This document shows positions 1 through 12,881 of a DNA stretch of 64,000 nucleotides, piece by piece (position 1 is the stretch's first letter; each line of letters begins with the position of its first letter). The position numbers and the translations under genes are program-made. Under the pieces are notes generated by a model. The model was not told the origin of the DNA and ran no database searches. It worked only from the letters and a program-made list of their open reading frames with translations. Where the stretch lies: the NCBI RefSeq assembly GCF_021155775.2, contig NC_060235.2, forward strand, positions 42,318,701 through 42,382,700, given 5' to 3'. The DNA comes from Neodiprion pinetum. Taxonomy: Eukaryota > Arthropoda > Insecta > Hymenoptera > Diprionidae.

Positions 1-3000
1 ATATCTAACAGCTAAATATCATCACCCGCATAAAGACGGAAATTGAAATCCTCTGAGAGACTGGAGGCTCGTAGTCGGTGTAATTTGGAATTAACCGACG
101 ATAACTTTTGGCAGCAAAAGTATTTAGCCCGACACCCAATAACCGGACGTTATTCAATTAGCAGCATCCTTGTCGAATTGAAATACGACAGAGTTTCGTA
201 ATTGCCAAAGGGATAATTAAAGGGGCCGATACATTCCGGGAACGCGGCTAATTGCCAATGACGTAAGAATTTAACGGAGAGACGGAGTTGCTGTTACGAC
301 GTCAGCATCACGCAGTCAGTAATTGACATTTCCTTTCTTTTCCCCGCGAAGTTGTTGATTTTTTTTTTTTTTTTTTCACAAAAGAGCGGTGAGTTAATAT
401 CGTCTAAAATTTTATGGAAAGTGTAAGTTCGTTTGCAATTTATTAAGGGGTGCGAGCAAAGAAAACAAAAAAAAAAAAAAAAGAAAAGAAAAAGAAACAA
501 AATTCTTCTTATTACGCCTTGCGTAAGGAAAATCAGAGGACTCGGGTATAGAAATTGGAAAAAGTTGAACGCCGAGCCTTTCTCTCTTTAATTATTATTT
601 TTTTTTTTTCCTCCCTTTATACCGCGCTCAGGGATTCCGTAACAGGGGAGAAAAAGTTTCGTTAGTTCGCACAGCGACTCAACCGATCAGCCTTGATTTA
701 TTTTTAACCTCGAGATCCGTAGAATTGTTTTTAATTACCTTCCGTGGCAGAGAAACGTGCCCGAATAACGAAGGTCGGGTAACAGATGCGCGCCATGCGA
801 GCTTTTGCCTCAGCTGTGAATTCCAATTGCAAGTTTCGCCGGCTGAGATTAAAGGAAAAAAATTAACAACCTCGCAACAGGATTATTATTTCAACACGCC
901 CGGCAAAATCCCGCGGTGAGATTAATTCCTCGGCATTTAATTTGCAGTAATCCATGGATTTCATCTCAGCCCTATTTTTGCTCAAGGTCTTGTCGGAAAA
1001 AATAATATCCGACAAAAAAATTGCGAGATAAGGACTGAATAAATCAGGCTTATGTTTATCCGGTCGAATTATTACAGATAAGAATAATGTCCGAGAAATA
1101 AGGAGAAATGAAAGAGAGAATCTACAAACCTTTGAAATAACTGTACCGCGTATTCAATTTCAAAGCTCATCATTTTTTTTTTTTTTCATCAATGTAAATC
1201 CTATGAGCTTGAATTAGCTTTTATTCAACCCTTTAATTTCGCGAAAGCTTGAGCAATTAAGTAATCAGCAGAGGTTGCACGGAATAAACTGATATTTCAT
1301 TTGATAAATTTGTGTATAATTTCTTGACGAGCTAATGTCAATGGGCCATCATTAATTCAAACTAGAAAAAATGTGCGAATTCTTCGCTATTTGACCGTCA
1401 AAATTTGAACCTTCTCCGTTCGTTTGTTTATTTAATACAGAAAGAAAAAGAGGCGAGCCTACTCGGTCGGTAAGGGTAGAAGTACCGCATGACCTTAACC
1501 GCGAAGATTTGACGGAACTCTAGGCGAGGAAATGGAAATAGCGAGCATCAGCGACAGTTGGAACCAATCGCGCAGCGAGATCGAAACGGGCGAATTGGTT
1601 AACCAATAACGATAACGTCTCGGTCGTAAATGGCCGAGACACCGGAAGTCGTCGAACACATTTTCCCCAATGCCAATATGAAATCGGGCGAAAGGAATTA
1701 GCAAAGTCTCGCTATCGCGACTGTCGTCTTCTTTCTTTTCGTCGTCGTCGATTTCTTTCTCCTTTATATTCCACCACCGTCTCCTAATTTCACCAATTTT
1801 CCGCCTCTTCGCGTGGCCATTATTCTCCACGAAATTTCCCCACAGAGAAAGTATAATTCGGAATAATTGCCAAGCCGTGTAAAAATCAAACGTGGGTGTT
1901 CTTCATTCATTTTTCCCGGAAGCTTTTTCATCTCGACGATACCTTTTTCCTTTATTGCTCTTTTTTTTTTTTTTTTTTCATCCCCTTTGATTCGTACGAT
2001 ATTAGGTATAATTCGAACAAGATCTGAAAAAATTATTTGTAGCAATATAAAACAAAAGTATGACTTCTTGTATACTTTAACGAAATAGTTTTGAAGAAAA
2101 ATTTTTTAGTCTCACACGCCGACACGAAAACGGAACAAAATTGTTCAGATATTACTGGAAATAGTCACTTCGTCCCGAGTTTTAGAATCCCAATCTTACA
2201 CTGTACAGTTTGACCATTTCGTTTAAGCGCAGGCTGCGTCGTATAAAGTGAAACCATATCTAATCGAAAAAAAATTCAGAAAAGTACATTAACGGCCGAA
2301 ATGACGACCCAACGGCAAGATTAATAATATCAATATATATCGAGAATCCACATTTACTCATAATTCTTGGTAATTTTAATGGTCCCCGCCTAAACCAAAT
2401 AGACAAACTGTACTTCAATAGTATTTTGGATGGATTAAACGTTCCATTTCATCAGGTGGAACAGAACATCGTCCAGCTTAATTCCAAGCAAACGTTTTTT
2501 CCATGTCTCGAATACGAATTGCAGCCAGAATCGTCGAATCAAAATTGACGGTTACATGATTTTGTTTCTTATTCTTGTGTTCTCTCTTGGGTTAATTTAA
2601 ATACGAAGGTATCTGACCACGAATTAAATTATAGAACCGACGTGAAAAAAAAAAAATATATCTAGGGTATTCATATTTACGTGCATACTCGGGGAATAAT
2701 GTGTAATACTTTACTATCGCAATGTGTTCTAGATTTGTTGCTATATACTCGCGGCATTATTCAACGAAATCTAATTAGAGCAACGAGAGCAAATGGAAAA
2801 TGTTAATTGAGAATAATGTATGTATAATACAACTGCACGGTGAAGAAAATGCGAAGGAGAGTAATAATATCGTTGAGACTATGATTGTTGTGTATTCAAA
2901 GCAAAGGAACAATCAAAAATAAAATACAAAATCAGTTTCCTTTGAAACGGACATAGAATGAGAATGTAATCTCATTTAAAACACAGGATAATTGTTTTTT

Positions 3001-4370
3001 CAGGATAGGCCGGATGTAAGACGTCGAAAACAAAAGAAGTAAGTGTAGAGAATAAATACAGAACACACACAAATTGCGATAAAGGGATGATGGAAATTTT
3101 GACGTCTATAATTTGGAACATTTCGAGACAATTTGAAGATATTTAAATAACGAACAAAAAATGTTGTGAAATGCCCTTCTTCCTTAAGTTCAAAATCAGG
3201 AAATCAAGCTTTCCGAGAATTCTATGAATAATGAATCATGATAATTCAAATTGAATTTAACAAAGTTACACGAATCGGCAAGTGATTCTGTCTGCATGGT
3301 GAGTGGAGAAAACGAGTCTCGAGTTTTTGCCGAAAACAAGAAAAGACCGTGAATCTTTGTATGCTAATATTTCTGACTCCGTATGCAGAAGTTCTGAAAG
3401 AGAATACGATTCGTTCATAATATACAAGGCATATTATTCACATAAATTTCTTCGCGAATAGCGAGTATTCGGAATAAATAATCATTTGCACAAAAAGTAG
3501 CGAGTGAAAAATAATACATACGACAATTTCGATTTAGCGAAAATAGGCGATCCTGATCCAAATATCTTTGGGTTGTTCGGATTTATACTTGCTTGGGTTG
3601 CACGTCATGATGTCTTCCGAATATACGGGATTTAGGAAAGGATTCCGGGGCTTAGGATTTAAAGGCGAACAAGTGTTCATCGTTCCGTGAATGATCCGTC
3701 ATCGGAGGTAAAATGGCGCAGATATATTGAAGAGACAATCCGAGACGCGATTTTTTTATAAAAGAAATTTCTGCGGCATGAGAGGAGATGAGAGAAGATC
3801 AGCCGGTTGCCTCGTTCGAGATATCGCCTTATTAATATATCGTTTGAAGGAAAATTGAATATTTCAACAAGCACCACCTGCCGTCGACGCGGAATTTTTC
3901 CACGATTTTGCGGTCTCGATAATGCTACAAAAACACGAATTACCCTAATAACGCGATTTTTTTCTTTTCTCCCCAATGTTTTTTACTCGTATCTCAATCG
4001 CATTATCGCACATTATTATGCAATTTATCAGCGATAAAAATGTGCGTCCAATTTTACATAATGCCCAACAGCGAAAGTCTGGTCGAATTTTATCGCGACG
4101 ATAAAATTGGCTAACGAAAATTGAAACTAAGGATGAACGAGACCCGGAATATAATTGTTTGTAAAATTTCTTTGTTTCCATATCCGGAGATCTTTTGTAC
4201 ATGGTGAATAAAATAAATCGAAACGGATATTAGAATCGTATGAAAAACAGCCGGGTTTAATTTTTCATTTCGAAAATAACGATTATATCGTGTTTTCTTA
4301 AATTTTACACATGTAAGCTTGTATTGTTTGAGTTCACTCGTATTTATTTCATGTCAATCATCTTTAAATA
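1..4370. other. Non-coding DNA, nothing identified
   Basis: AT-rich sequence with many T and A runs (361-376, 464-481, 1962-1978). The minus-strand frames at 1495-1830 and 1764-2045 overlap each other and have low-complexity Lys/Glu/Asp stretches. A ~40-bp stretch at 1445-1484 (CTCGGTCGGTAAGGGTAGAA) has a relative at 38940-38978. Confidence 0.5.
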
Positions 4371-4568
4371 TGAGGCATTCCACTCCAAAGCTACCTACGT
4401 CTGACCCTCACCATCAGCGATTAAAATTTTTTTGAGTATATCAAAAAATCTGAATCTCGGTGAACGATGTAATTTTTTTTACACTCCATACCATACTTAA
4501 AAATATAAAAAAAAAAAGTTGCCAATGGTTAGGGTCAAAGCTAGGTCCGTTTGGATTGGAATGCCTCA
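4371..4568. mobile_element. Short MITE with TGAGGCATTCC ends and TA flanks, 198 bp
   Basis: The left end TGAGGCATTCCACTCCAAA and right end TTTGGATTGGAATGCCTCA are inverted repeats of about 20 bp with weaker similarity further in (CTACCTACGTCTGACCCT against AGGGTCAAAGCTAGG). TA lies outside each end. The core is AT-rich. The end sequence resembles those at 9822 and 32162. Confidence 0.8.
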
Positions 4569-7476
4569 TATTCAACTCGTGCTTGTCAAACATTAATTAA
4601 ATGATTATCGCTGCATCGGAAATCTCCCTCAACTCCCAGCAACAATGAGCCGAGACACGATACGCAGGGCGTGTTGAGCAGTCGAAACGAGGCTTCGCGG
4701 GTATCAAGTACACAAACCTTATTAACAGAATTAGGTTACCCTTTCACGACCCACATTCTCCTGCCCACTTCGTTGCGTTTCAAAAGTTCATAGGGTGTAA
4801 CGCGTGACTGGGTAATTAACTACATTGAAAAAAAGCAGACAGAAACAAGAACATGAAAGAAAACCACGGCAACCAACACTAATTCCATTTACTTGATTGA
4901 CCTAACGATGGCACAACGTTGTTTTATACAAAATGTGGCTTATTCTGTTGAAATTAAAATCAAGGATGCGTCAGACGTACAACTTATTCGAAACAATGTC
5001 CGAACGGAATAATTTTGACGAGGTTAGTAAAATTGAATTACATGGGAAAACATTAGAATTGAAAGTGAAAAAACAAGAAACCAGCAACGAATCAGCATCG
5101 AAAGAATAACTCAGATGTAAAGTCAGAACAGGACTTGAATTTTCTGTGTACGGACACTGGTGTGAACTTTAAAATATAAAATAAAGGTAAGCATCAAAAA
5201 ATTTACAGAGGAATGAGCTGCGAAGTTAATCGTTTGAAAATTCTTCCCCCAGAGGCGAAAAGACAAAGCGCTTCTAGTCGAGTCACCGTCGTCCGGAAAT
5301 TTCGTTTGTTTGTTGTTCTGAGGTAGGAAAGCCCGAACCAGCTCGCTCGGCGATGGATCTCCGAGATTCTAAAACACCCCGAAGGTGTGCGAAATCGAGA
5401 AAACGGGACGCGTTCAGCTATAAATTTCAGAGAAAGCACCCGCATGGTATTCGTTTTGAAATTGAGACTCGGCTCCTTTATTCGTCTCGTTATTCCGATC
5501 CGCAGATGATCGGAATCAAAGAAAATGAGCGTGCACATCGAATTGAGCGCAGACGCTTTCGCACTTCCTTAAAAGCTTAAAAGCTGTCGAACAATGCCCG
5601 GCACATGCAGGATGCTTACAAGTAAACTCCACAGTATGTTGAATTGCCTACCACTAAGGGGATTAAACATCGATAAAACAGACACACCGAGTCATTATCA
5701 CTCGAGTCAATTCAACTTTAACGCACTAGAGTTCAGTGCTTTAACGTGACTCCGGAACGCTTTATCATAGATTACAAACAACGAAACAATTGCTTGGCCA
5801 AAGCCACACAGTTTCAGCTCACTCGCGAGGATTTTAAACGCGGTATATTTACCGATAAGTCGGTAGGTTTGCATTACCGATATTTGTTCCCCTCAGTGGT
5901 AGGCAACCCAACATTCTGCGGCGTTCGCATGTTTGAGAAATTGCGACAGAGCACGTTTCGGTCGTGATTTTGTCGGAGAAATTGATTTCGTTAGCCAGAC
6001 GATATGCTGCAGCTGTCGAGCGGGAAATAAACTCGGTGCTTCCGGACTACTTCTGGCCATAATTGATGCCAAGAAACGAGAAACCGAATCTCCGTCGAAG
6101 TCAATTCCAACGCTGAAACGTCTTGGAGAAGCTTCAAGAACCTCGTCTCGATTTTACGGAGCTTAACGGCCGTAGGCAGAAACATCGGTGACGTTCAGCT
6201 CCGACGTAACATGACGTCGCGGTTGAAACTAACGCCGCCTAACGACGTGATTCCTGCGATTCCGTTACTCCTTCCTGGAGATTTTGATCCGTGTCAACGC
6301 TTTTTACGGGATTCGAGGTGATGCTTCGTCAAGTAAAGTGCAGACTCTTTCTTTTATTTTTTCGTCACCCGTACTGAATTTTGTTTACTCGGTTGGTAAA
6401 AAGGACACCACACTTGAATTGAAACTTTTTCGATCTGCACGAAATCCGAATTATCAATAACGTAATTTACGAATTAGTAGTTCTGAAAAACTCCTTGAAT
6501 TCCTCTCATCAAAATTTATCATAATTTCACATATATTTTTATATCCGATTTATATTCTTATTATTAACAATCAAATTTTGCCACTCACCTGATACACTTG
6601 ACATAAATCGGAAAGGGAAAATAGTTTCATGATGAAGAAAGACTTTAGGTAAGAAACTACCTGAAATCCCAGTGTATTGATTTTGTTTGTTTACGTTACA
6701 ACTATTTTGAAAAAAAGTTACGTAATTAGATAGATAGTCGTGAAATCATTAACTGCCTATGGAACTGTTTTATATTTTTATTAAAAAAAAAAAAAAAACA
6801 TTCTGACGCAAGAAACTTTCTGTAGGATACATCAAGATTTCACACTGTTTCAACCGATATCTGGCAACATGTTAAATACAATCGATTGAAGCAGGCAGGA
6901 AAATACATGCTTCGTGAAACTTTATCGATAACGAAAATTTCATCTCAATCGAATGAGTTTGGAGTTTATTTGCCCCGTCCCTTTAAGATTCAAAGTTCTT
7001 GTTGTCCCAGTTCGAAATTCGGCGGAGTTTTTGTTTGGCGAAGATACTAGTAAGATTGAAGTGCAAAGTTTACCGTATAATAAACTTTCTTCCTTTTCTT
7101 GCAACTGTATGTATAGACCAGTTTATTCGCATCGCGAGTTTGGGTTGCGATTTTCCCACGGTATCGGAAGATTCTTCGGAGCATTACGTTGAGCCTAAAA
7201 TACCCACTTTGCCTTGCAATTTTTTCACAACGGCACCAATCCACTTTTTTTCGCCTTCTTCTTTCGCCCACGAGAAACAAAACCTGTAGAATATTTGCCG
7301 AATTTCCATGTAAAGGCCTGAAAACGAGCTTTGAACAAGGGGAAAAAGTCTCCGACAATAAGTTGGCCTTGTCCAGACAGCACGACAAAAACCAAATCTC
7401 AATTCGATAACTGAATTTCGGAAGTGAATAAAACAAAGGAGGCTTTCGATTCGCGACTTCCGGTTTAGAGCATCTC
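4569..7476. other. Non-coding DNA between MITEs, nothing identified
   Basis: Overlapping short frames on both strands at 5203-5580 and 5746-6185 have no known motifs. GC content rises modestly at 5250-6250. No repeat ends found. Confidence 0.5.
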
Positions 7477-7480
7477 TTAA

Positions 7481-7993
7481 GGGTGTACTGGCTATACATT
7501 CTCAATAAAAAGTGAGTCTCGTTGACAATATTGAATACTTTGTGATAAGATAAGAATCGGGAAACGCTGTATTTTTACAGAACTATTCGTCCAATGCCCC
7601 AAAAACTTCTTAATTGTAATGTACGACGTTTTTACGAAACATATCGAAAATTCGCGAGTGTTTTTCCATTTTTAAAAATTACGAATTTTCGAAAAGGATA
7701 ATTTCAAAATCATGAGAAAATTCTTTAAAAATTCATGTGTATTTAGAATAATTAACGTATTAAATTCACACGACAAAAAAAAAAAACAGACATTCCCTAA
7801 AAATTTGTTGACTACTGTTTTGTTTAAACAGTTTGTGGATAACTTTGGGCATTGTTATTAACGAAATTTGATTTTCTTACCATTCCAATTGCCGTTGATT
7901 ATCTTCCGATTTTTATCTCATCACAAAAGTATTCAATATTGTCGACGTGACTCACTTTTGGTTGAGAATGTATAGCCAGTACAATGTACATCC
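7481..7993. mobile_element. MITE with long terminal inverted repeats flanked by TTAA, ~513 bp
   Basis: The left end (7481-7564) and right end (about 7900-7993) are inverted copies over about 85-95 bp, sharing GTACTGGCTATACATTCTCA, AAAAGTGAGTC and GACAATATTGAATACTTT. Exact TTAA lies on both sides (7477-7480 and 7994-7997). The right arm has a ~7-bp insertion near its tip. The AT-rich middle has no recognisable transposase. TTAA flanks again suggest piggyBac-type mobilisation, although the GGGTGTAC tip differs from the CCCTTT elements. Confidence 0.75.
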
Positions 7994-7997
7994 TTAA

Positions 7998-9819
7998 GTT
8001 CAAGACTGAGATAACTGTCGGCGAAATTTTGAATGGCAACTTCACCCTTTCGTCAGGTACACAAAGATATCTTTTGAAACACTCGCGTTGCTGGCTGTTG
8101 AACAGTGTTTCATCCGCTCGGATGGTCACAGAAAGTTTTTCAGCCCCTTGTGTCATACCTTCGCCTTCAATTATAGCCTTGCCGTTAATGGCCGCCATAG
8201 GAGTATGCATTGAAATATAATAATACTGTATCCCAGTCGGAGGATGACAATAATGTCGTTTCTGCCTGGTGGCAAAATAACAAACTTCGGATTTCATTTT
8301 CCATTCGCAGTTTAAGTTTCCACGGATAATTGCGTTACGTAAAATAGTTGACGCGAAGAAAAACGAGAAGCGCGAAAAAAAAACCACATAATTTTCATCG
8401 CTGTACGAGCGAAATTAAAAAATAACAAACGATAATTCATTTGGCCCGTGTAGCAAAAAGCAAAGAAAAGAACGAGAAGAAAAAATAAAACAACCGTGGG
8501 TGGAAACTCATTCGACAAAATATACCCCGAATTGCATAAATACGGACGGATTAACCAGCTACCCTCCGTTCAATTACTCGTCAGACATTTTCACGAAATA
8601 ACCCGGCAAGTTCAACAGCAATTTCACGGTCAGATTGAAAATCTGTCAAACGTGAAAATGAAAAAGAAAAGAAAAAAAAAGAAAACAAAGGTTGAAAATT
8701 AACGAAAGAGCAACTGAACACTTTTTAACCAACAGCGTCAGAATGATTAAATTAGTCAAGTACTTTTTCGCCGAAAAATTTGTGCAGTTTGTCTGATTCC
8801 AATGAGAAGGGGAGCTCCTTTTACTCGGAAATGACTTCCCTGCAAAAATTCCTCAGTCTTTCCAAGCTTCTCAAATGATCACACGCCAGATTCTTTTTTC
8901 GCTGGAAACGTGACATCTCTGATTTTTCGTTTATACAATCCACTTGCCTATCACTATGGAATGTTTAATTTCATTTAATTTCATGAAACTTGGTGCGTAT
9001 TTTTTTAAAGAAAAAGCACCTCTCAGGACGTGAAAAGGACTTTCTCGTCTGGAAAAAAATGCAGTCAAGCTGGGATACGGGAGTCAGGGATTTTTAATTT
9101 CAAATTGACAACGAGCTGGTTCTACCGTCATTGTCAGAGATTAAGAACTTGAAAGTCGAACGACTCGTCGTTAAAAGCACTCGAAGCGAAGTACCGTTGG
9201 ACAAAGTTGAATTGCACCAGAATTGTCCGAGGGTGAATAAATTTTCCTTAACAAGTAATATAAATCGACGTTTCCATCGAGATAAACATCGAAATATCCG
9301 ATCGCACAAGTCAGTAATGCCTCGTCGAGTTCGCGTGTCCTTCAATTTCGGGCAGGCTTTAATCCACTGATTGTCTGTAATAATCTTCAACACGCTTGAC
9401 CGATCCCAAAAAAGGTCGGAGCAATTTTTCGTTGCGCCGTTCGAGCTATGCTGGACTTGAAATTCCCGGCCCTCTTTGACCGGCCAACATTCTAGATAAT
9501 CAGTGTCGAAGTTTCGGTTTCCCCTGCGGCTGAGCATCGCCCGTCCCATCGACCCGCTGCCAACTTCAATTTGGTAGCGAGACAAATACCCTTTTTCACA
9601 TTTAGGAAAATGCAATTTCCGTTTTCGCGATAGGGCTTTGAACAAGAGTTCCGTGCCTTCTTCCTAACTTACTCTTAATAACTTCCCCTGACTTGGAAGT
9701 CTTTAAAACGTGACTTCCTATTCACGTAATTCTCGTCTGGATGTAGTCGACTTTTGCCGCGATTCCTGTAATTCAATTCTTCCATAAGTAGTCGGAAAAT
9801 TTTGTAACATGTATACAAT
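7998..9819. other. Non-coding DNA; longest open frame of the window on the minus strand
   Basis: The minus-strand frame 9100-9645 (181 codons, starting at TTG, first ATG about 32 codons in) is the longest here but shows no domain, signal peptide or membrane segment. It is overlapped by a + strand frame at 9131-9370. A second minus frame, 7899-8387, runs into the MITE end. Both are probably chance openings. Confidence 0.45.
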
Positions 9820-9821
9820 AT

Positions 9822-10356
9822 GGGGCATTTTACATAAAATTAACAGCCCATGTACCTCACCCTTTTCGATTTTAATCATTTCTCATTATGATGTTTATAC
9901 AGACCTAAAAAGGTCTCGGAATCTTTTTTTCTCATTTTTAACCACCGATGAAATTTGTAAAAAATCGAAAAACCAATTCCAAAAACGGCATTTTTTTAAA
10001 TCTGGAAAAATTCACACTAATTCTATGATTCGAAACGTTATTCTTAAAGTACCACAAGATTTTTCGTAAGTTTTTAGTTTTTCGACGTGGAAATTGAAGT
10101 TTCGTTTTTTGTTTTTCTTTCCATGCCCAGATCCAAATAGATTACGGAATTATGAAAATAATGTGATTCTGCGATCTATTCAGATCTAGGGATGTAAATA
10201 AGAAAACAAAAGAAAAAAAAAAAAAACCAATTTCGAAATGGAAAATCTTAAAATATTGCCAAGACGCTTTTGCGTCGGTAAGAACGCGGTACTAAAAAAT
10301 GATCAGCATCGAAGGGGGTGAGGTACATGGGCTGCTGATTTGACGTAGAACACCCC
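9822..10356. mobile_element. MITE with GGGGCATTTTAC-type inverted ends, ~535 bp
   Basis: The left end GGGGCATTTTACATAAAAT and the inverted right end GGGGTGTTCTACGTCAAAT are followed inside by the shared block CAGCCCATGTACCTCACCC. TA lies close outside each end. The interior is A/T-rich with no transposase. The open frame 9809-10069 is read-through of this element. Confidence 0.8.
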
Positions 10357-12029
10357 GTATACATTACGGTTTTAAAAATCCTTTCAGTTTGAAGGTTATT
10401 TTCACTGAATTGTACATCTGATACAATCGGAATTTTTCACAGCTCGGTGAACCTTGATATTTAAATGTTTGAGTCGACGTAATTAAGACGCAACCGGGTG
10501 TTCAAACGCGGACAAAATTTATCGTCGCACTCTAGAGTTGGGCCCGGATAATTAAACGGCAGGTCAACCGTGGTCAGCCTGAAGTTAAATAAAAGACAGA
10601 TTCCGTAGGTAGAAAAGTTGCGCCGAAAATGACGAAGGGAGAAAGAAATCAATCAGAACGTGACCGAGCCCAATTTTTTCCCCATTTGTCAGAAAGTTGA
10701 CCAACTATCGAACCTCGGAATTTCGTCTGCCCACCTCGGATGAAGGTCGTGATTATCTTCTCAAAGGTTTTACCTTGGCTGGAAACGTGAGTGGAACGTC
10801 ACGTGATGTGGGAAAAGCTGCGGAGCTGGAAAATCGGAAGTCTGTTAGCAACCTCGCAACTTGCGCCAATTGATTAATTAAGGCGAGCGTTGTGTAAGTT
10901 TCGGGAAGTGGAACAACGTTCATTTACACAACGCGGAAGCTATATTGAACCGGATGATGGTGAATAAATTGAGGGAAAAGTACCTATATTGGGGTATGAA
11001 AGTTTGCATCAGTCTTCAGCCTCGATTCACGGTTTGATCTACACAAAAGAAGACTGTTTTTGCCACTTTCATTACCAACGGTGACATTTTTGACGGCTAA
11101 TTATTTTGACCTTAAACGAATGTCGGGGACATTTGTTTTATTCTTTTTTTGTTTCCGATACGATACTTTTCTCTCAGCGTAATTGGCGCAGTGCTTTAAC
11201 GAAGCTTGGGAACTATTCCCGAGCTTGTTCTTGAGAAGACAGACAGATGTGCTTGGATGACTCGGGTTTTTTTTTTTTTCAACGGCGATCTCGTCGGACA
11301 AAAATTTTACCCATGTTTCAGTGGCTCAGGTGTGATGAACAAGAGGTGACAGTTTCACTGGCGATACTAACCCGGAATTTGTGCTTTCGATTACCCCAAG
11401 GTTCAATTAAACTTTAAGGGGCCGGGTCACTGAAACGCCGAAATTTTTTGCTTTGCGGAAAATTTCACCTGTATCAATAAAGTTTCTGAAAGCAATTTCA
11501 AAAAGTTGCAAAAAGTTTTTAAAAGACTCGATTGTGTTCGTTAGGTTCTCGGAGATACCGGTACTTCGAATAACGTTGAAAATTTGATGTCCTCTGAAGA
11601 GCTCGTTGCGTAACAACTTTTTTCATACAGATGAGTAAAAACTCGTTTCGCGAAACTTTTCTGATAATGAAAAATATCCGAATCGAATAGTTTTGGAGTT
11701 TCACTCACATGTCAGTTTACTCGACTGGTTTTATTGTCCCTGCTAACATGATCAAACTGCACATCAGTCAGTCATGCGCAATTCTCTGGCAAACTACAGA
11801 GCTTTAAATCGCCGTAGAGTGATTAACAATTGTAATTACTTTCGGATTCTGGCCGGAGACAAGACATCGATCCGACTCGATTAATCGCGTGTCAATTTGC
11901 TTTGATGCTTTACGTACCGATCATCCAATATCTCGGTTAGAATCAAGCTCAAATAGCGCCGAGTATTGACAATCTGTATTTATACTGTGAGAGAGGAAAT
12001 TGTGAAACTCGGTAAGTTGAGCGATCGAC

Positions 12030-12041
12030 TGCGCATGCGCA
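12030..12041. promoter_or_regulatory. NRF-1/Ewg-type palindromic site
   Basis: TGCGCATGCGCA is a perfect palindrome matching the NRF-1 consensus YGCGCAYGCGCR (insect orthologue erect wing). A second site stands about 250 bp to the right. Such sites mark broadly active promoters; no attached gene was identified. Confidence 0.4.
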
Positions 12042-12278
12042 AAACAATTCCACTCTATTGGTAGGCCGGATGGTATTGCAGGGATACTCTTGTCTCCAAG
12101 GCAGGTCTGAATTGAAACGATGTTACGATGACTCGTAGAAATCATCGATCACCAGTCAGCTTACGATAAAAGTTCCTAAGGTTAGCTTAACCTAAAAAAA
12201 TCGGTACAACTTTTACAAGCCGCGTTTGACACCTGAAGTTTGAGTTGTCAAGCCTGCACGAAAAGACGTCGAAGCTCG

Positions 12279-12289
12279 CGCATGCGCAG
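12279..12289. promoter_or_regulatory. Second NRF-1/Ewg-type site
   Basis: GCGCATGCGCA matches the same consensus in opposite flanking context to 12030-12041. The two sites and their TTGA-like outer flanks form a loose inverted pair. Confidence 0.35.
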
Positions 12290-12483
12290 TTAGACGATCA
12301 ATCTGCTAAGAATAAGTTCCACCGACATTTACTCTCGACGTATGACAAGCAGCTGAATTTATTACTGTACTCGTTCAACAAGTTTGTACAAATTTCGTTA
12401 ACTCCTCGCCGCTGTGATTACACATTCTGCTGATCCGTTCAAGAAGCGACGTCGAAGCAGCTGCAAAATATCGAATAAGGTAG

Positions 12484-12509
12484 AAAAAAAAAAAAAAAAA
12501 AAAAAAAAA
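12484..12509. repeat. Poly-A run of 26
   Basis: Uninterrupted A run, about 190 bp downstream of the second GCGCATGCGC palindrome. Confidence 0.95.
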
Positions 12510-12770
12510 CAACGACGAGTCCGAACAAACTTGTCGAAGGAAAAAAATCATCGTCCATGCGCGATCCGCAAGGTATTTTCAAAATTTCATCACGATTGCG
12601 TCAGCATGTTTACGAACAAAGTTTGTCTCCTGGAAATAACGGTGAGGAACATTCTGCATGGTCTTTTGCACCGAAGTCACATTTTCGAGTTTGTGTTCGC
12701 AACCCATTTAGCACCATTGACACCTATCGTTCACCGTGAGCCTTGATAAAGGTATTCCGTATGATTTCAG

Positions 12771-12881
12771 CCGCTTCTGCTATCCTTGTTGACCGTGCAA
12801 ATGGGAATGAACCCTGATAACGAGCAGCTACCCAACCTTTTGAACCCTTCAAATCCGGCCCAAGTGTCCCACATTATCTGA
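12771..12881 (+). CDS. Speculative terminal coding exon (36 codons plus stop)
   Basis: An acceptor-like ATGATTTCAG (12761-12770) is followed by an open frame beginning Pro-Leu-Leu-Leu-Ser-Leu-Leu and ending Ala-Gln-Val-Ser-His-Ile-Ile-stop at 12879-12881. The residue pattern, with repeated Asn-Pro and hydrophilic spacing, looks protein-like. I recognise no family, and no upstream exon was found. The polypyrimidine tract is weak. Could easily be chance. Confidence 0.12.
   Translation, partial: PLLLSLLTVQMGMNPDNEQLPNLLNPSNPAQVSHII

Noticed and set aside
1495..2045. Overlapping minus-strand frames rich in Lys/Glu/Asp
   Set aside because: Low-complexity translation of purine/pyrimidine tracts; starts are not convincing.
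7047..7505. 152-codon minus-strand open frame
   Set aside because: It overlaps the inverted end of the MITE at 7481, is antisense to three + strand frames, and has no recognised domain.
7899..8387. 162-codon minus-strand open frame with some protein-like stretches
   Set aside because: Its C-terminal part is the MITE terminal repeat, so it cannot be an intact native gene. No homology recognised.
9100..9645. 181-codon minus-strand open frame, longest in the window
   Set aside because: It begins at TTG, the first ATG is well inside, and it is antisense to another open frame. It has no motif, signal or recognisable family, and one such opening is plausible by chance in 64 kb read in six frames.
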